Source: Lonicera japonica
Lineage: Eukaryota > Streptophyta > Magnoliopsida > Dipsacales > Caprifoliaceae
Reading direction: 5' to 3'
Assembly (NCBI GenBank): GCA_021464415.1
Contig: CM038468.1
Location: forward strand, 3,038,001-3,102,000
Length of the DNA stretch: 64,000 nt
Shown: positions 47,992 to 58,900 of the stretch, piece by piece
Layout of the letters: the number at the start of each line of letters is the position of its first letter
Numbering within the stretch: position 1 is the stretch's first letter
The notes under the pieces: generated by a model
What the model was told of the DNA's origin: nothing
Database searches by the model: none
Seen by the model: only the letters and a program-made list of their open reading frames with translations
Translations under genes and position numbers: made by a program

Positions 47992-48249
47992 TGATAAACA
48001 TATAGCTGCTATAGCAGAATTACAGCCAACATGACGCTTTAATCATGGGATTTGATTCAATTTGATTTAAATTGTTACAGCTTAGGAGATTGACAACATG
48101 ATTTTAGGCTATTCATTATTCTGCAATTATTTTATTTCCTTATATAAATAGTACAAAGTCTTCTCTTGTATTGTATAAATAGGGACTGTTGTTCTGTATC
48201 AAAATATGAAAATAATAAAACAAACCTTTCTTCATCTTTAATTATTTCA
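47992..48249 (+). repeat. 3' LTR of copia-2
   Basis: 258 bp, no indel relative to the 5' LTR. Preceded by ttgtgggggga (47,981-47,991), the polypurine tract. Confidence 0.9.
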
Positions 48250-48254
48250 TGCCT

Positions 48255-48604
48255 TACCTCTGAATTTTCGTAATGCAGTCAATGAGAGCAAATGGCTAAT
48301 ACCATTTCCCAACTAACTTTTTTGAATGTTCAGATTCAGCAACACACCCCCCACAACCAAAAGAAAAGGGGTTATGATAAGATTATGCTAGAGCCTGTAA
48401 ATATTTTTGAACAGCGATGCCATTTATTTTCTAATTGGTGGTATTTCTTCGGAACCCGTTTTATTTTATAATTTGTGCATTTCTATAGTCTATAAGTTAT
48501 ATTGGAATTATTATTTATCATTTGGTGCAATGTTGTCAGTGTGGTTTTGTAACTTTATACTTTTGGATTGTGCTATGGAAAAATAGTTCTTTTATTTGGA
48601 TTAG
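48255..48604. other. Host sequence between copia-2 and the helicase exon
   Basis: Begins with the continuation of the possible split host ORF (to 48,316). The rest looks like intron or spacer. Confidence 0.4.
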
Positions 48605-48825
48605 AAATGGGATGGGTTTCAAATGAAGGATGTAAGTTGCAGCTGCACAAAGCAGCAATTCATGATTGGAACAGCAAAAACAAGCATTTGCATAGAATTG
48701 ATGAGAAAGATTATAAAATCTTTGTAGCTTTCGAAATTGATTCTGTTCCTGAGAGGCTCCCATTCCGTCTATCAAGGGACTTTGCCTCTGTACGACCTTC
48801 CGGCAGAAAAGTTGAGTCATTTCAG
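48605..48825 (+). pseudogene. SDE3/MOV10-like RNA helicase fragment, single exon
   Basis: A probable exon from an acceptor-like attag (48,600-48,604) to a donor (TTTCAG|GTTAGC, 48,826). It reads GWVSNEGCKLQLHKAAIHDW, then DYKIFVAFEIDSVPERLPF and LSRDFASVRPSGRK. I recall this pattern from the region before the helicase core of plant SDE3-like proteins, which act in RNA silencing, but I cannot verify it here. No neighbouring exon is recognised on either side, so it is probably an isolated fragment. Confidence 0.5.
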
Positions 48826-51112
48826 GTTAGCCTTCTTGAAGCTGAAGTTCAATGGTATGACTAGTAGCATAAAGCTACCCTCCTTAATTCCTTATGCAAT
48901 ACCAGTGTGCTTCATCTATACTGCATCATCACCGCGCCTGAAATCATTGCATGGTGTTATTATGTTTTTGGTGAACAGTGACTTAATTTGTTAGTTGAAT
49001 TTGGATAAGAATTCTATAATTCTCATAACTGAAATTAAAGGTCCTTTTTGGTCAAATGCATGTGAGCCTCATGATAAAAGTAATTTGTTTTTCCCTCCCT
49101 TTCCCCTCCTTGAACTGGAATATTCCCAAGTTTGAATATCAGTGCCTCAATATTCACCTTAGTAGTTCTGAACTTCAAACTCTACCGGGTAGCGAAGAGT
49201 AATCTTGTACCAGTTGAATCTGGGGAAGACTTCCATTACCAATAATACTCGTCCTGCAAATAAGATGTTAAGTTCTCATTCAACAGAGAACAACTGCCTA
49301 AAATCTACCCCATTCAAACACAAGTGTTTGTCAGTCGCAAACTTGATATGGAGCAAGTCAATGCTGTCATTACATTCTAAGACTTCAGGACCCACCCCCT
49401 TATCTTGTTGAGGGCCCACTCCCTGTGACTAATATAAGAGACCCACCACAATCTGTAAATAATTCAAAAGAATTATCGAGAACTGGAGTTTTGGTTTGAG
49501 AAACAGTACTCCATATTTGTCAAACCACTCCATCTTTTACTGGCAGTTTAATGGTTGGTCCACTTTATAAAATGTATATGAAATAAGAACTAAGAACTAA
49601 GAAGAATAAAAATAAAAATAAAATAGAGGATGTTAGTTTATAAAAAAGTATTCACTTTATGAAACAAGAAAAAATGTCTGTGACATAAGGTGTTCGAGTC
49701 AGCTTTCGTGCGCTTTGACTAATTTTCACCCCTTCATCTGAGCATGTCGCTAGCCACAATAGTTTTGTTAGTGCCGGAAATAACCATGAGGAGCTTCCAA
49801 TCGACCCTAGAGTTCGAACCAACACTTTAAGATGTTTTTCATTAAGTTGCGTACAAAGCTAAGTATGAACATATGTTATAGATTTCTTAATGATTGAGAA
49901 TCTAAATTTGGTTATATATTCAATATTAGAAGCCTGGGTATTAGTATATACTTTCTTATTGTGACTATTTCCTATGATATGTGATACAAATTTTGTGAAA
50001 GGGCATGTGACACGTATAATACTTTACATTTTATCTTTGAATTGGCTATCCACAATCTTGATTTTTGTCCACAATTTCTTTTAATTTTTCAGATTTATAA
50101 ATATGTAAATGTAATCAGTACCATACCGTAAATGAATTCGCTAACAATATGTTGACGGAACAAGTGGGATAGCCTAATTGGGGAGGCGCTTACTCAGACC
50201 TAGCAGATTTTTCATGTTTGAGTCTCACTAAGGGTGAGTTTGTGGTGTGATTTTAAAATGAGAAACTTAGACCTTCTTTTTCTTAAATAAAATATAAATA
50301 TATGTTGATGAATTTTTCAGATATATAAATATGTAAATGAATTGACTACCCCGTGTTATCAATTATTATCTAATAATATATATATGAATTTTTCAGATCT
50401 ATAAATATGTATAATAAGTTACATTTAACAGACATATTACACGTCGTAAGATGAAAGAAAATATATCTTCCAGTTATGCCTTTCTAATATGTCTACCTGA
50501 GCGGTGAAATTGTTGTGTTTTCCAACTTTGCCTTCTTTGACTTTTTTAAACACAAAAATGTATTTACGTTCCCTCTACTCTTTTCTTTTTCAAATATATG
50601 GTTTCCTGCTAGCCAAAATTTTACAGTCTTATAGTTTACAATATCATACGATTTTTCAAAGAAAGATATTAATAGATAATAATTCTAGTATTTTCAGACC
50701 TAGAATGAAAGTTGGTTCCCCCCAAATATTTTAATTAAAAAAGAAAATTTTCCCTTGAAATTATTATTACTAGAGTTACTTATATTTGTAATCGTGGTAA
50801 TAAATGATAGCAGTCAATGTTGGTAGAAAGTAATGTGTGTTACTTGATGTCTCAATTGTCCTCCATTAAATCAATTCATGAAAATGCAAATTAATGTTTC
50901 CAATGTAATTGTAAAGAGATCTAACTAATGTATAGAGTATAATGATAATTAAAAAGGAATGGAAAATACATATAGCAAATGTCCAATATAATTGAAGATA
51001 AACTGGGCATACAACAAAAGCATACAAGTGTTGGGCGATACAAAAGTGGAAATACAAATGGGAAGGAGATGATTAACATACCAATTTTAAAAACATAAAC
51101 CGCTTTGGAGGC
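48826..51112. other. Gene-free DNA with SINE-like fragments
   Basis: Two stretches resemble tRNA-derived SINE heads. At about 50,167-50,235 there is tagcctaattggggaggc and later tgtttgagtctcac (A- and B-box-like). At 49,685-49,835 there is a more decayed copy ending gagttcgaaccaacac. The word tttttcagat-tataaatatgta occurs three times (about 50,085, 50,315 and 50,392). No gene. Confidence 0.45.
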
Positions 51113-53024
51113 TTAGCCATCAAACAATAGTCTGGTAAGGGATATGAGCAATCTTATGCCACTCGATCTGAGCCGCTTCCTTTTGTGCAGCTTTCTTTTG
51201 GTGAGGCATTGCATTGCTTTGACTATTGGCATAGTCATCAGTTTCTTGCATCCGCAAATCTCTAGGGATTGGAGAGAGGAGAGCCTTCCCAGCCAGCACG
51301 GGAGAGCCTCCAACCCATCAAATTCCTATAACGTGAAAGCTGTCAAAGACGAGAGGTACTGAAGTATTATAATATGTAGTCAAATATGTATAGATGTAGT
51401 GTGAACCCATGTATCACCAACTACCACTTCTAGATGAAGTGGTGGCCAACACAATACACCACACCACCAACCTCACTCATTCATGTATATATATAGACTT
51501 AAGCTCTTATAGGAAAGACAACATAAATAAAAATATCATTCCTTTCTCTTTCAATTCTTATCTTATATGTTAATATGAAGTTGCTTAGGCAAAGACCCGA
51601 GCTTCAGCCACCCAATCAAACTTAGACTCTTCAGCAAGGAGGCTGCCCTACTGTAGGGCTAGGGATAATAATCAAGCTCCTCAAAGAATGCGCCTAAGCA
51701 CAAATTTGTAAGTTTGGTTAAAAATTGTAAGTTTGGAAGAGTCGCTAGAGCGAGGCAGTGATGAATGGTCAAATCTTCAAGAGATGTGCACGATTCTAGA
51801 GCGTTGTTAGCCAAATACAACTCCTTGTCGAAAGATCCGATGATCAAACTTCATAGTGAGGTTTTGTTTCTCAACAAGCCTTCCAGTTGCCGGCCACTCT
51901 TGTTTCCGTTAATTTTCAATACAGTATTCGATGGAAAGTGGCTAGGAATCTACTCAACCTATAGCAATCTTTTATTGTCAACTTCAAATTAAAGGCAAGG
52001 GAATACCTCGGATATCGATGACGGTATCTGTGCTCTAGACAACTCCGTTAGATATTTAACTCACCTTAGAGAGAGTTCTCTTAGTGATGGAAATATCATG
52101 ACGGCTGCTTCTTCCCCAGCGCTACCTCTTGCATAGTGCGTCCGATAGAATTCTGACCCAATATGTTTCAAATTATTCATCTCCTTGATGTTGAGAAACT
52201 TGAGATTCAGGAGGGGGCCAATGATTGGGACTTTCTCGTATCTGTAGTATTTCAATGTGAGGCTTACCAAGCTGTTAAGTACTAGTAGAGGCCGACTTTT
52301 CATTATCACCCACAATGGAAATTTATTACCTTAAAGTTTTACATAACTAAGCTTATCATATTCGAGTGAGGTTCAAGTCCCTCCACCGTAGTCTTGCTAG
52401 GAACCCCATTGAAACTGCAAAGCATTGATGTTCGAATTTTTGCACAAATTTGCACTTTTGGATTCTTCTAGGCTTCTCACGTCCTCAAGCCCAAATTTTT
52501 TTAATTCACGTTTAAGATTATTCAAGCTTCCCAACTCCTCTATGTGGCATCCCCGGTCTCTATTCACTATGAAGAATGACAATGTCTGAAGAGAGGTCAA
52601 TTGCTGCACCCCAGTGAATATGCATTTATGAGGGAACACATTGTGGAGATAAAAATGTCTCAAACTAATCAAATTCCAAAATTTTTTTGAACCACGTCCA
52701 AATAAGAAACTCTCAAGGTCTGCATGTTGTACAATTTAACTATGGTATCGGGTAGCGAATGGATACAAGTCTTTTTAATGTCAAGATATCGTAAATGTTT
52801 CAACTTCCTAATGAACTTGGTAAGTTTTTAATTTCAGGACAATGCAAAATTAGAACCCGTAAACGCCTAAATTTGTTGAACATGTTTCCAGTGAATCCAT
52901 TGCACATATACAATGTTTGTAACCTCTGAAAGCTTCCCTCTGAATTTTCTTGTATACTTCTGGTGGCAGGGATCCGCGATAACTGTATGACATCAAAAAC
53001 ATCATTCACCTTACCACCCTCCAC
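51113..53024 (-). pseudogene. LRR portion of the CNL pseudogene
   Basis: Open pieces at 53,024-52,800, 52,672-52,397, 52,315-52,061, 51,847-51,659 and 51,313-51,113 carry LxxLxxL repeats: LRVLILHCPEIKNLPSSLG, LTSLQTLSFF, LEDLTIHHC, LSSLQSLEICGCKKLMTMP. Between 51,360 and 51,577 there is about 215 bp of AT-rich, non-LRR sequence that looks inserted. Confidence 0.82.
51577..51958. repeat. Duplicated LRR segment, copy A
   Basis: 382 bp nearly identical to 63,504-63,884, in the same orientation, with about eight substitutions and one single-base indel. See copy B. Confidence 0.92.
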
Positions 53025-53264
53025 AATTGAGAAATAATCCTTTACATTGTGTTGTCAAAGATTGTGCACAAGATCGTGCATTTGGCAACCTAAAATGTTC
53101 TTGTATGCGTCATGACAGACATCATGTAATAAAGTGTTGCACACAAAGTATTAAAATCGGAGTTACCTATATCCTCCATCAACAACTGACTTCCTTTAGG
53201 GGGATTTTGGAAACCTTGGGCCATCTAATGTTATATTAGTTCATCCTTCTTAATATCCGAATCT

Positions 53265-54050
53265 TTAAGAAACACCAAAACAATATGAGAAACAGCGCTT
53301 CAAAGATGACAAAGGCAAATGATTATAACTCAACTTCAAGGTGGCTAGGACTCCATTTGTATTTTCCGAAGAGTCCCATATATTACTATTTTGGATTGAC
53401 AACCACTCATTTTCCGAATTTTTGGAGTGTAATAAACCTCCTAAAGCACTTATTGCTAATGGAACACCCCCACACCTTTTAACCAGCTCTCTACCTATAA
53501 TCACGAAATTTCCAATCTCCACTACACCGCCATTGATAAATGCTTTTTTGCTTAAACGGGCACCAACTTTCATCTTCTAGTAATCCTGCCAACTGATAAG
53601 TGTCAGATATATGTTTGCATGATTGAAGCAACAACATCGCTGTGAGCGGATATCATTATTTTGCTTCCCTCGAAATCATCTATTCCTAGCAGAGCATTTA
53701 CCATGCAATCCAATTTCTCTGAAATCATGTCCCATATGTCATCTAATAGAAGCAAGTCTTTTATTCCTTTTGGTTTTCGTACAAGAAAATTCTCTATGAG
53801 CCCTTCAATATTTAAAATATGGGGATTGGTTCCAGTGACAGATTTTAGTTTTACCATGTGGTTTAAAAGCCTTGGGACCTTAAAATAATCGGAGACACAC
53901 ACCCATATTCTTTGATCAAAATGACTCACCACCCTCTCATCCTTATAAACAAACTAGCAAGGATTGTTTTCCCTTGACCAGGCAATCCCACACAATGCTG
54001 ATGATTTGTAATCCTTTTCATCGTTTGGGTTAAGTAACATATTCTACTAT
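53265..54050 (-). pseudogene. NB-ARC portion of the CNL pseudogene
   Basis: The P-loop frame and the following RNBS-A frame differ, so a frameshift lies near 53,950. The segment 53,932-53,603 then stays open through kinase-2 (LLLLDDIWD) and RNBS-B-like GSKIMISAHS. A second open segment, 53,573-53,265, covers GLPL and RNBS-D-like CFSYC. The order and spacing are those of a normal NB-ARC. Confidence 0.85.
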
Positions 54051-54360
54051 ATTGAACATATCCTTATCCCTTCCCACAACTTTTAACTCATCTACATAGG
54101 GGTGGTTCAATCGGATTTCTTAAGGATCGACAGTGCTATTTATGAATTGCACCATCCCAAGCCCTATATCACCGGATTCTTTATGGTCTAAGGATCTGTT
54201 GATATTTTTAATTTTGTGACCCATACTTAGATGAAATGCATGTGGGTTTCTTGAGGGAGAAAAGAAGTCGTGTACCTCTTCAGCTGCAAGTGAAAGTACC
54301 TTGCTTATGATTTCTTCTGCGTGCAACATCACTTGCAAAAATATCTTCCATATTTTATTT

Positions 54361-55063
54361 CGATTAGTAGCGGAGGAAGAAAAATATATATATATATATA
54401 TATATTTGGCAGAATGCTCACAAGTTCATAGTTCTACACTTCTACCCATATGTATATATATATTTCTGTGTGGGCGTATGCAAACAAAAGTTCATGGATT
54501 GCATCGCTGCTAAGTTGTTTGGCAAATCTCTTCATATACAGAATTATCTATCTATGCTAATTGTAAAATTGCGAATGAGGGGATGGATTTGAAATTTTTA
54601 ATTAACAAATGAATAATTTATTTTGGTAAACTCTTAACTAAATTTAAGTGCTAACTTGATAAATTATAAGGCAAAAAAAAGAAGAAAAAGAAGAAGATGC
54701 ATTAACTTCTTAGGAAAATTAATATTTATCATAATCTTATTATATTGTTTTTTATAAACATGATATTAATGTAACATTGGTTCCATTAAAAGTAAAAATG
54801 TTTTAGAAAATTAATTTAATTTTCATTTACAATTGTAGTTATAACTTATTTATTTATTTATATGTAATTATTATTTTAAACTATATTTCTGAGTCATCGG
54901 TGCAGCAAGTGTACTTTTACTAATTAATTAAATTAAAAGTGCAGACTTGAGACTTGGTGTTAAGAAACTAAGGTGTTGTTTGATAACACAACTTAAATAT
55001 GAAATTTTAAAGTTTTGAGATTTAAGTGGTTTTAAAGTTGTTTGTTAAAAGTAAAATAAAATT
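54361..55063. other. Spacer between the CNL pseudogene and the CACTA element
   Basis: The 5' flank of the CNL, with an (AT)n run at about 54,384-54,404. No other structure. Confidence 0.5.
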
Positions 55064-55084
55064 TAACACTAGGCCCAACAAGCT

Positions 55085-55945
55085 CTTAGGCGACGCACAT
55101 TGTTCGTCTCCTAAGCTAAGTATGTGCGTCTCCTAAGAGATGGGCGACGAGCAAGCCGTCGCCTAAGGGCCATCGCCTAAGTTGCGTCGCCTAAACTCTT
55201 AGGCGACGTACAAACGTTTGTTCGTCTCCTAAGAAGATCCTAAGCGACGTACATAGTGTGCGTCTCCTAAGATTTTATGCGACGTACATTGGTCAATGTA
55301 CGTCTCCTAAGTGACTTCTTAGGCGACGTACATTGGTCAATGATTGTCTCGTAAGTGACTCTTAGGCGACGCACATTGACCAATGTACGTCTCCTCAGAG
55401 TTAACTTAGAAGAAGCACATTGAACAATGTACGTCTCCTAAGAGTACACTTAGGAGACGCTCATTGACCCATGTGCGTCGCTTAAGAGGACACTTAGGAG
55501 ACGTATATTGTTCAATGTACGTCGCCTAGGGGTAACACTTAGGAGACGCACATTGACAAATGTGCGTCGCTTAAGAGGACACTTAGGAGACGCACATTGA
55601 CCAATGTACGTCGCCTAGGGGTAACACTTAGGAGACGCACATTGACAAATGTGCGTCGCCTAGGGGTAACACTTAGGAGACGTATATTGTTCAATGTACG
55701 TCTCCTGAGTGTTACTTTGAGGCGAAATACATTGACCAATGTACGTCTCCTAAGTTATCACTTAAACGACGTACATTGGCCAATGTGTGTCTCTTAAGAT
55801 TTTACTTAGGAGAGGCACATTGACCAATGTATGTCGCCTAAGTGATAACTTAGGAGACGCATATTGACTAATGTGCGTCGCTTGACATAGAAAATGGGCC
55901 CTGCTTAGGAGACGCACATTGACCGATGTGCGTCGCTTAAGTGAA
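55085..55945. repeat. Left subterminal palindrome array of the CACTA element
   Basis: About twenty head-to-tail units of roughly 40-48 bp. Each is a near-perfect hairpin: cttaggagacgcacattg, a 2-4-base centre, then caatgtgcgtcgcctaag. Two forms of the arm alternate (ggAgacg and ggCgacg), and the inner word is either gcacattg or gtacattg, usually matched on the partner arm. Subterminal repeats of CACTA elements are binding sites for their DNA-binding protein. Open frames on both strands here are a by-product of repetition. Confidence 0.9.
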
Positions 55946-56190
55946 TGACCATAATTACAACTGCTGCTGGAATTACAGTAACCCCTGCAGCCAAACTTCA
56001 TTTTATGTATAACACTGCATTTTATATGAAAAACAGTTTGTAATGCCGAATGACAAATTCTAATACACCATAATTCACAAAATCATATTGTAATTCACAA
56101 AACTACATCATTGTAATTCACAAAATTTCATAGAAGTCTCAAAATATCAATCACAAAATGTTCAAAGAAAACAAAAACATTGGTGTTAAT

Positions 56191-56828
56191 CTATGGCTGT
56201 TGGCGGGACATAGACTCGCCACCGGAAGCATTTCCTCTAACTAGTAGCTGAACCTGAGCTTGCATTTCTTCCAGAGCTTGCTGCATTCTTTCAACGGTGG
56301 ACCGAAGCTCCACGACCTCAGGTGACGGATCCGGCATCCGCGCGCCACCTCTCTGCTGTGGATCCTTCCTGTATGCACTCCCTAGACCACGGATGATAGT
56401 CCCTCTTCGAACACCCACCTCTCCCTGAACAATACCGATCTGTGTCTCAATAGGGAGAGTGATCGGTGCCGGCGGGGTCATGTCCGAGCTCCCTTCTACA
56501 GGTGCTGGCGTGGGATTTGAGGCTTCGAAGGAGGTGATGGAATCCTCCACCGCGGCACTCATCGCAGCCTACAAATAACAATCATAAACAATTAATCAAT
56601 AATTCAATAACAATGAATAAATAATAACAAAATAACAAACAATTAATAAACTCCTACCGCTGCATCTGGAGCGTTCTTCTTATATACTTGTATCCAGGTA
56701 TTGGGAATAGGGGCTTTATCCCCAGATTTCTTCCGCTTCTCCGCTCGATAGGCGAAGGGAGTCGAACCCGATTGATGGTCAACCTTCTTAACAGATGCCC
56801 TAACCGCCTTCATTTGCTCAGAGCGGGC
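56191..56828 (-). CDS. Transposase_24-like (TNP1/TNPA-type) gene of the CACTA element, partial
   Basis: Two exons: 56,828-56,658, starting after ttgcag, and 56,568-56,191, starting after ttgtag, with a GT donor between; both are phase 0. Exon 1 has HQSGSTPFAYRAEKRKKSGD followed by a W-Q-Y-K segment, the pattern of the plant Ptta/En/Spm Transposase_24 family. Exon 2 is Pro/Thr/Glu-rich, has a basic GSAYRKDPQQRGG word and ends in a short coiled coil (VVELRSTVERMQQALEEMQA) with a stop at 56,191. In En/Spm this class of protein binds the subterminal repeats. The upstream exons are not readable, where the trinucleotide array lies. Confidence 0.7.
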
Positions 56829-56879
56829 CTGCAATACGATACAACATTTAGAAACAATTTATTCAATTAATGTAAACAA

Positions 56880-57021
56880 TAATAATACTAGTAATAGTAT
56901 TAATAGTAATAATAATAAGTAATAGTAGCAAAAATGTAAACAATAGTAGTAGTAGTCGTTCTTCCTAAACATAATAATAAGTAGTAGTAGTAGCAGCAAT
57001 GTAAACAATAATAATAATAAT

Positions 57022-57104
<83 letters not shown>

Positions 57105-57218
57105 ATGTAAACAATAGTAGTAGTACTAATAATAATAATAATAATAAGAAGAAGAAGAAGAAGAAGAAGTAGTAGTAGTAGTAGTAAGTAGTATTATTAG
57201 TAGTAATAGTAGTAGTAC

Positions 57219-57254
<36 letters not shown>

Positions 57255-57274
57255 GAAGAAGAAGAAGAAGAAGA

Positions 57275-57305
<31 letters not shown>

Positions 57306-57540
57306 AGTAGTATTATTAGTAGTAATGTAAACAATAGTAGTAGTATTATTAGTAGTAATAGTAATAATAATAATTAGTAGTACTAGTAGTAGTAGTAGTA
57401 GTAGTAGTAGTAGAAGTAAGTAGTAGTGGTAGTAGTAATGTAAACAATAGTAGTAATACTAATAATAATAATAATAAGTATTAGTAATAGTAGTATAAGT
57501 AGTAGTAGTAGCAGCAACAGTATAGTAGTATAAGATGTCA
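56880..57540. repeat. Compound trinucleotide microsatellite (TAG/TAA/GAA)
   Basis: About 650 bp of interleaved (TAG)n, (TAA)n and (GAA)n blocks with recurring taatgtaaacaatagtag junction words. These show that whole blocks, not only triplets, were duplicated. The poly-Leu frame on the minus strand is an artefact. It lies upstream of the Transposase_24-like exons, probably in an intron. Confidence 0.95.
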
Positions 57541-58900
57541 CAACGAAGTTAAAACACTTACACCAATAATATACACACAATCAACTCTTACATACCAAGA
57601 ATTTTTTTTACATTAAAAATGCTATAACTTAAAATAAGAAATTCAAAATTTAATATTTAAAATCTACTAATCAAGATCAATTAAACAAGATCAATCAAGA
57701 CAATAGAATTTTGTCAAAAAAAATGAAGAAAAATTATTGAGTAACATTGAATTTAAAACACTCACACTAATAATATACACACTAATGGCACTTAACACAT
57801 TCTCATTACTACCATCGTATATTAGAGTCAACACAAACTCTAGCATTAAAATCATTTACACCATAAATATATATAGATATTTGATTCCTAGCGTTCTCTA
57901 TGTATATACATATGTTTATTTGCGTTTAATTTGAAGAACATAGAGTTTGTTTATTTAATTGTACGTATAGGTGGTGAACGGATTAAGAAGTCATCCTCAA
58001 AAGTCGTCAAAGCATAAAATGTGTAGGGGTGTACACTACATATATAACACAAACTTAGAAATAGTCTCTCTTTTTTAGTGGAAACAGAAACGCATTTAAG
58101 AATAATTGTGTATATTTAAGAATAAATGTGACTTGGATAGGATCATATTACAAACAAATCGGATTAACATAAATTTATATCTGATTTGTTAATCAAAGGC
58201 CTACCTGGTTCGGATTGGATTTTGATATACGGATCTATTTTCCTTAATTTATATTTTGTTATAGATTATTGACTTTCAATAAATCAAATAAGAAAGAATG
58301 TTTAACATAAATAATTTAGACCTGAAGGTTCATGATTTATACTTTTGGAACTTAAATTTCATAATTATTATTTTAGACTTGAAAATTCGTAAAATACCAA
58401 TATTTATTATGAAACTTGAAGTTCTCTAATCATAATTACTTACTTAAAGTTCTTTAATCATTAATTTAGATCTAAATTCTTCTGTCATTATTTTGGATCT
58501 AAAGTTCCTGGTTTGCTATTTTGGACTTGAAGTTCCAAAAAAAATGTCTCAATAATCATTTTGATATAAGAGGGTATTTGACCCTAAAGTTTAATAAAAT
58601 ATTAATGATTTAAGTTCGGGCTTTAAGTCCCTCATATTTACTATATTTTAATATTTTTAATTAAAATATGAGTAACCTGATATTATTACATATTTTTATT
58701 TGTACAGCTAAATATAATATATCCTTTCATTTGACTAGTTCATTAATGTTTCTCTTAATATGGTTATAAGGCCTTCTAATGTCTCCTAAATGAATTTTAA
58801 AATTAAAAAATATTTAAAATTTTGTTCAAAATTTATAAGGCCATCCATATGATTGTAAGGCCTTCTAATGTTGTCTCCTAAGTGAATTTTAAAATATTTA
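57541..58900. other. Inner non-coding part of the CACTA element
   Basis: AT-rich, no ORF of note. The word taaaacactcacac-taataatatacacac appears near 57,550 and again near 57,755. Repeated 'cttgaagttc' sentences lie near 58,375-58,540. Confidence 0.5.

Larger units (their letters stand above)
42700..48249 (+). mobile_element. Degenerate Ty1/copia element (copia-2) with a nested solo LTR
   Basis: LTRs of 258 bp (42,700-42,957 and 47,992-48,249, TGATAA...TTTCA) are flanked by tgcct on both sides (42,695-42,699 and 48,250-48,254). Primer site tggtatcagagg follows the 5' LTR and a G-rich purine tract precedes the 3' LTR. I count nine differences between the LTRs (3.5%), roughly a million years or more on usual rates. 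Gag, protease, integrase, RT and RNase H remnants read left to right with frameshifts and stops. A 1.3-kb solo LTR sits between integrase and RT. It cannot be autonomous. Confidence 0.93.
51113..54360 (-). pseudogene. CC-NBS-LRR (CNL) disease-resistance pseudogene
   Basis: The minus strand reads a CNL in order but in several frames. N-terminus near 54,350 (AEEIISKVLSLAAEEV), then directly SMGHKIKNINRSL, so most of the CC domain is missing. P-loop GLPGQGKT near 53,975; RNBS-A-like SHFDQRIWVCVS near 53,925; kinase-2 LLLLDDIWD near 53,745; GLPL-type CGGVPLA near 53,465; then LKLSYNHLPLSSLKRCFSYC. The MHD-type MHDLVHNL near 53,075 is followed at once by an in-frame TGA, and leucine-rich repeats run to about 51,113. 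CNLs are intracellular immune receptors that bind nucleotide through NB-ARC. At least two frameshifts and several stops make this non-functional. Confidence 0.9.

Noticed and set aside
55539..55797. Overlapping 66-codon ORFs on both strands
   Set aside because: Both come from the self-complementary CACTA subterminal repeats.
57383..57580. Poly-leucine/tyrosine ORF
   Set aside because: Translation of the trinucleotide microsatellite.
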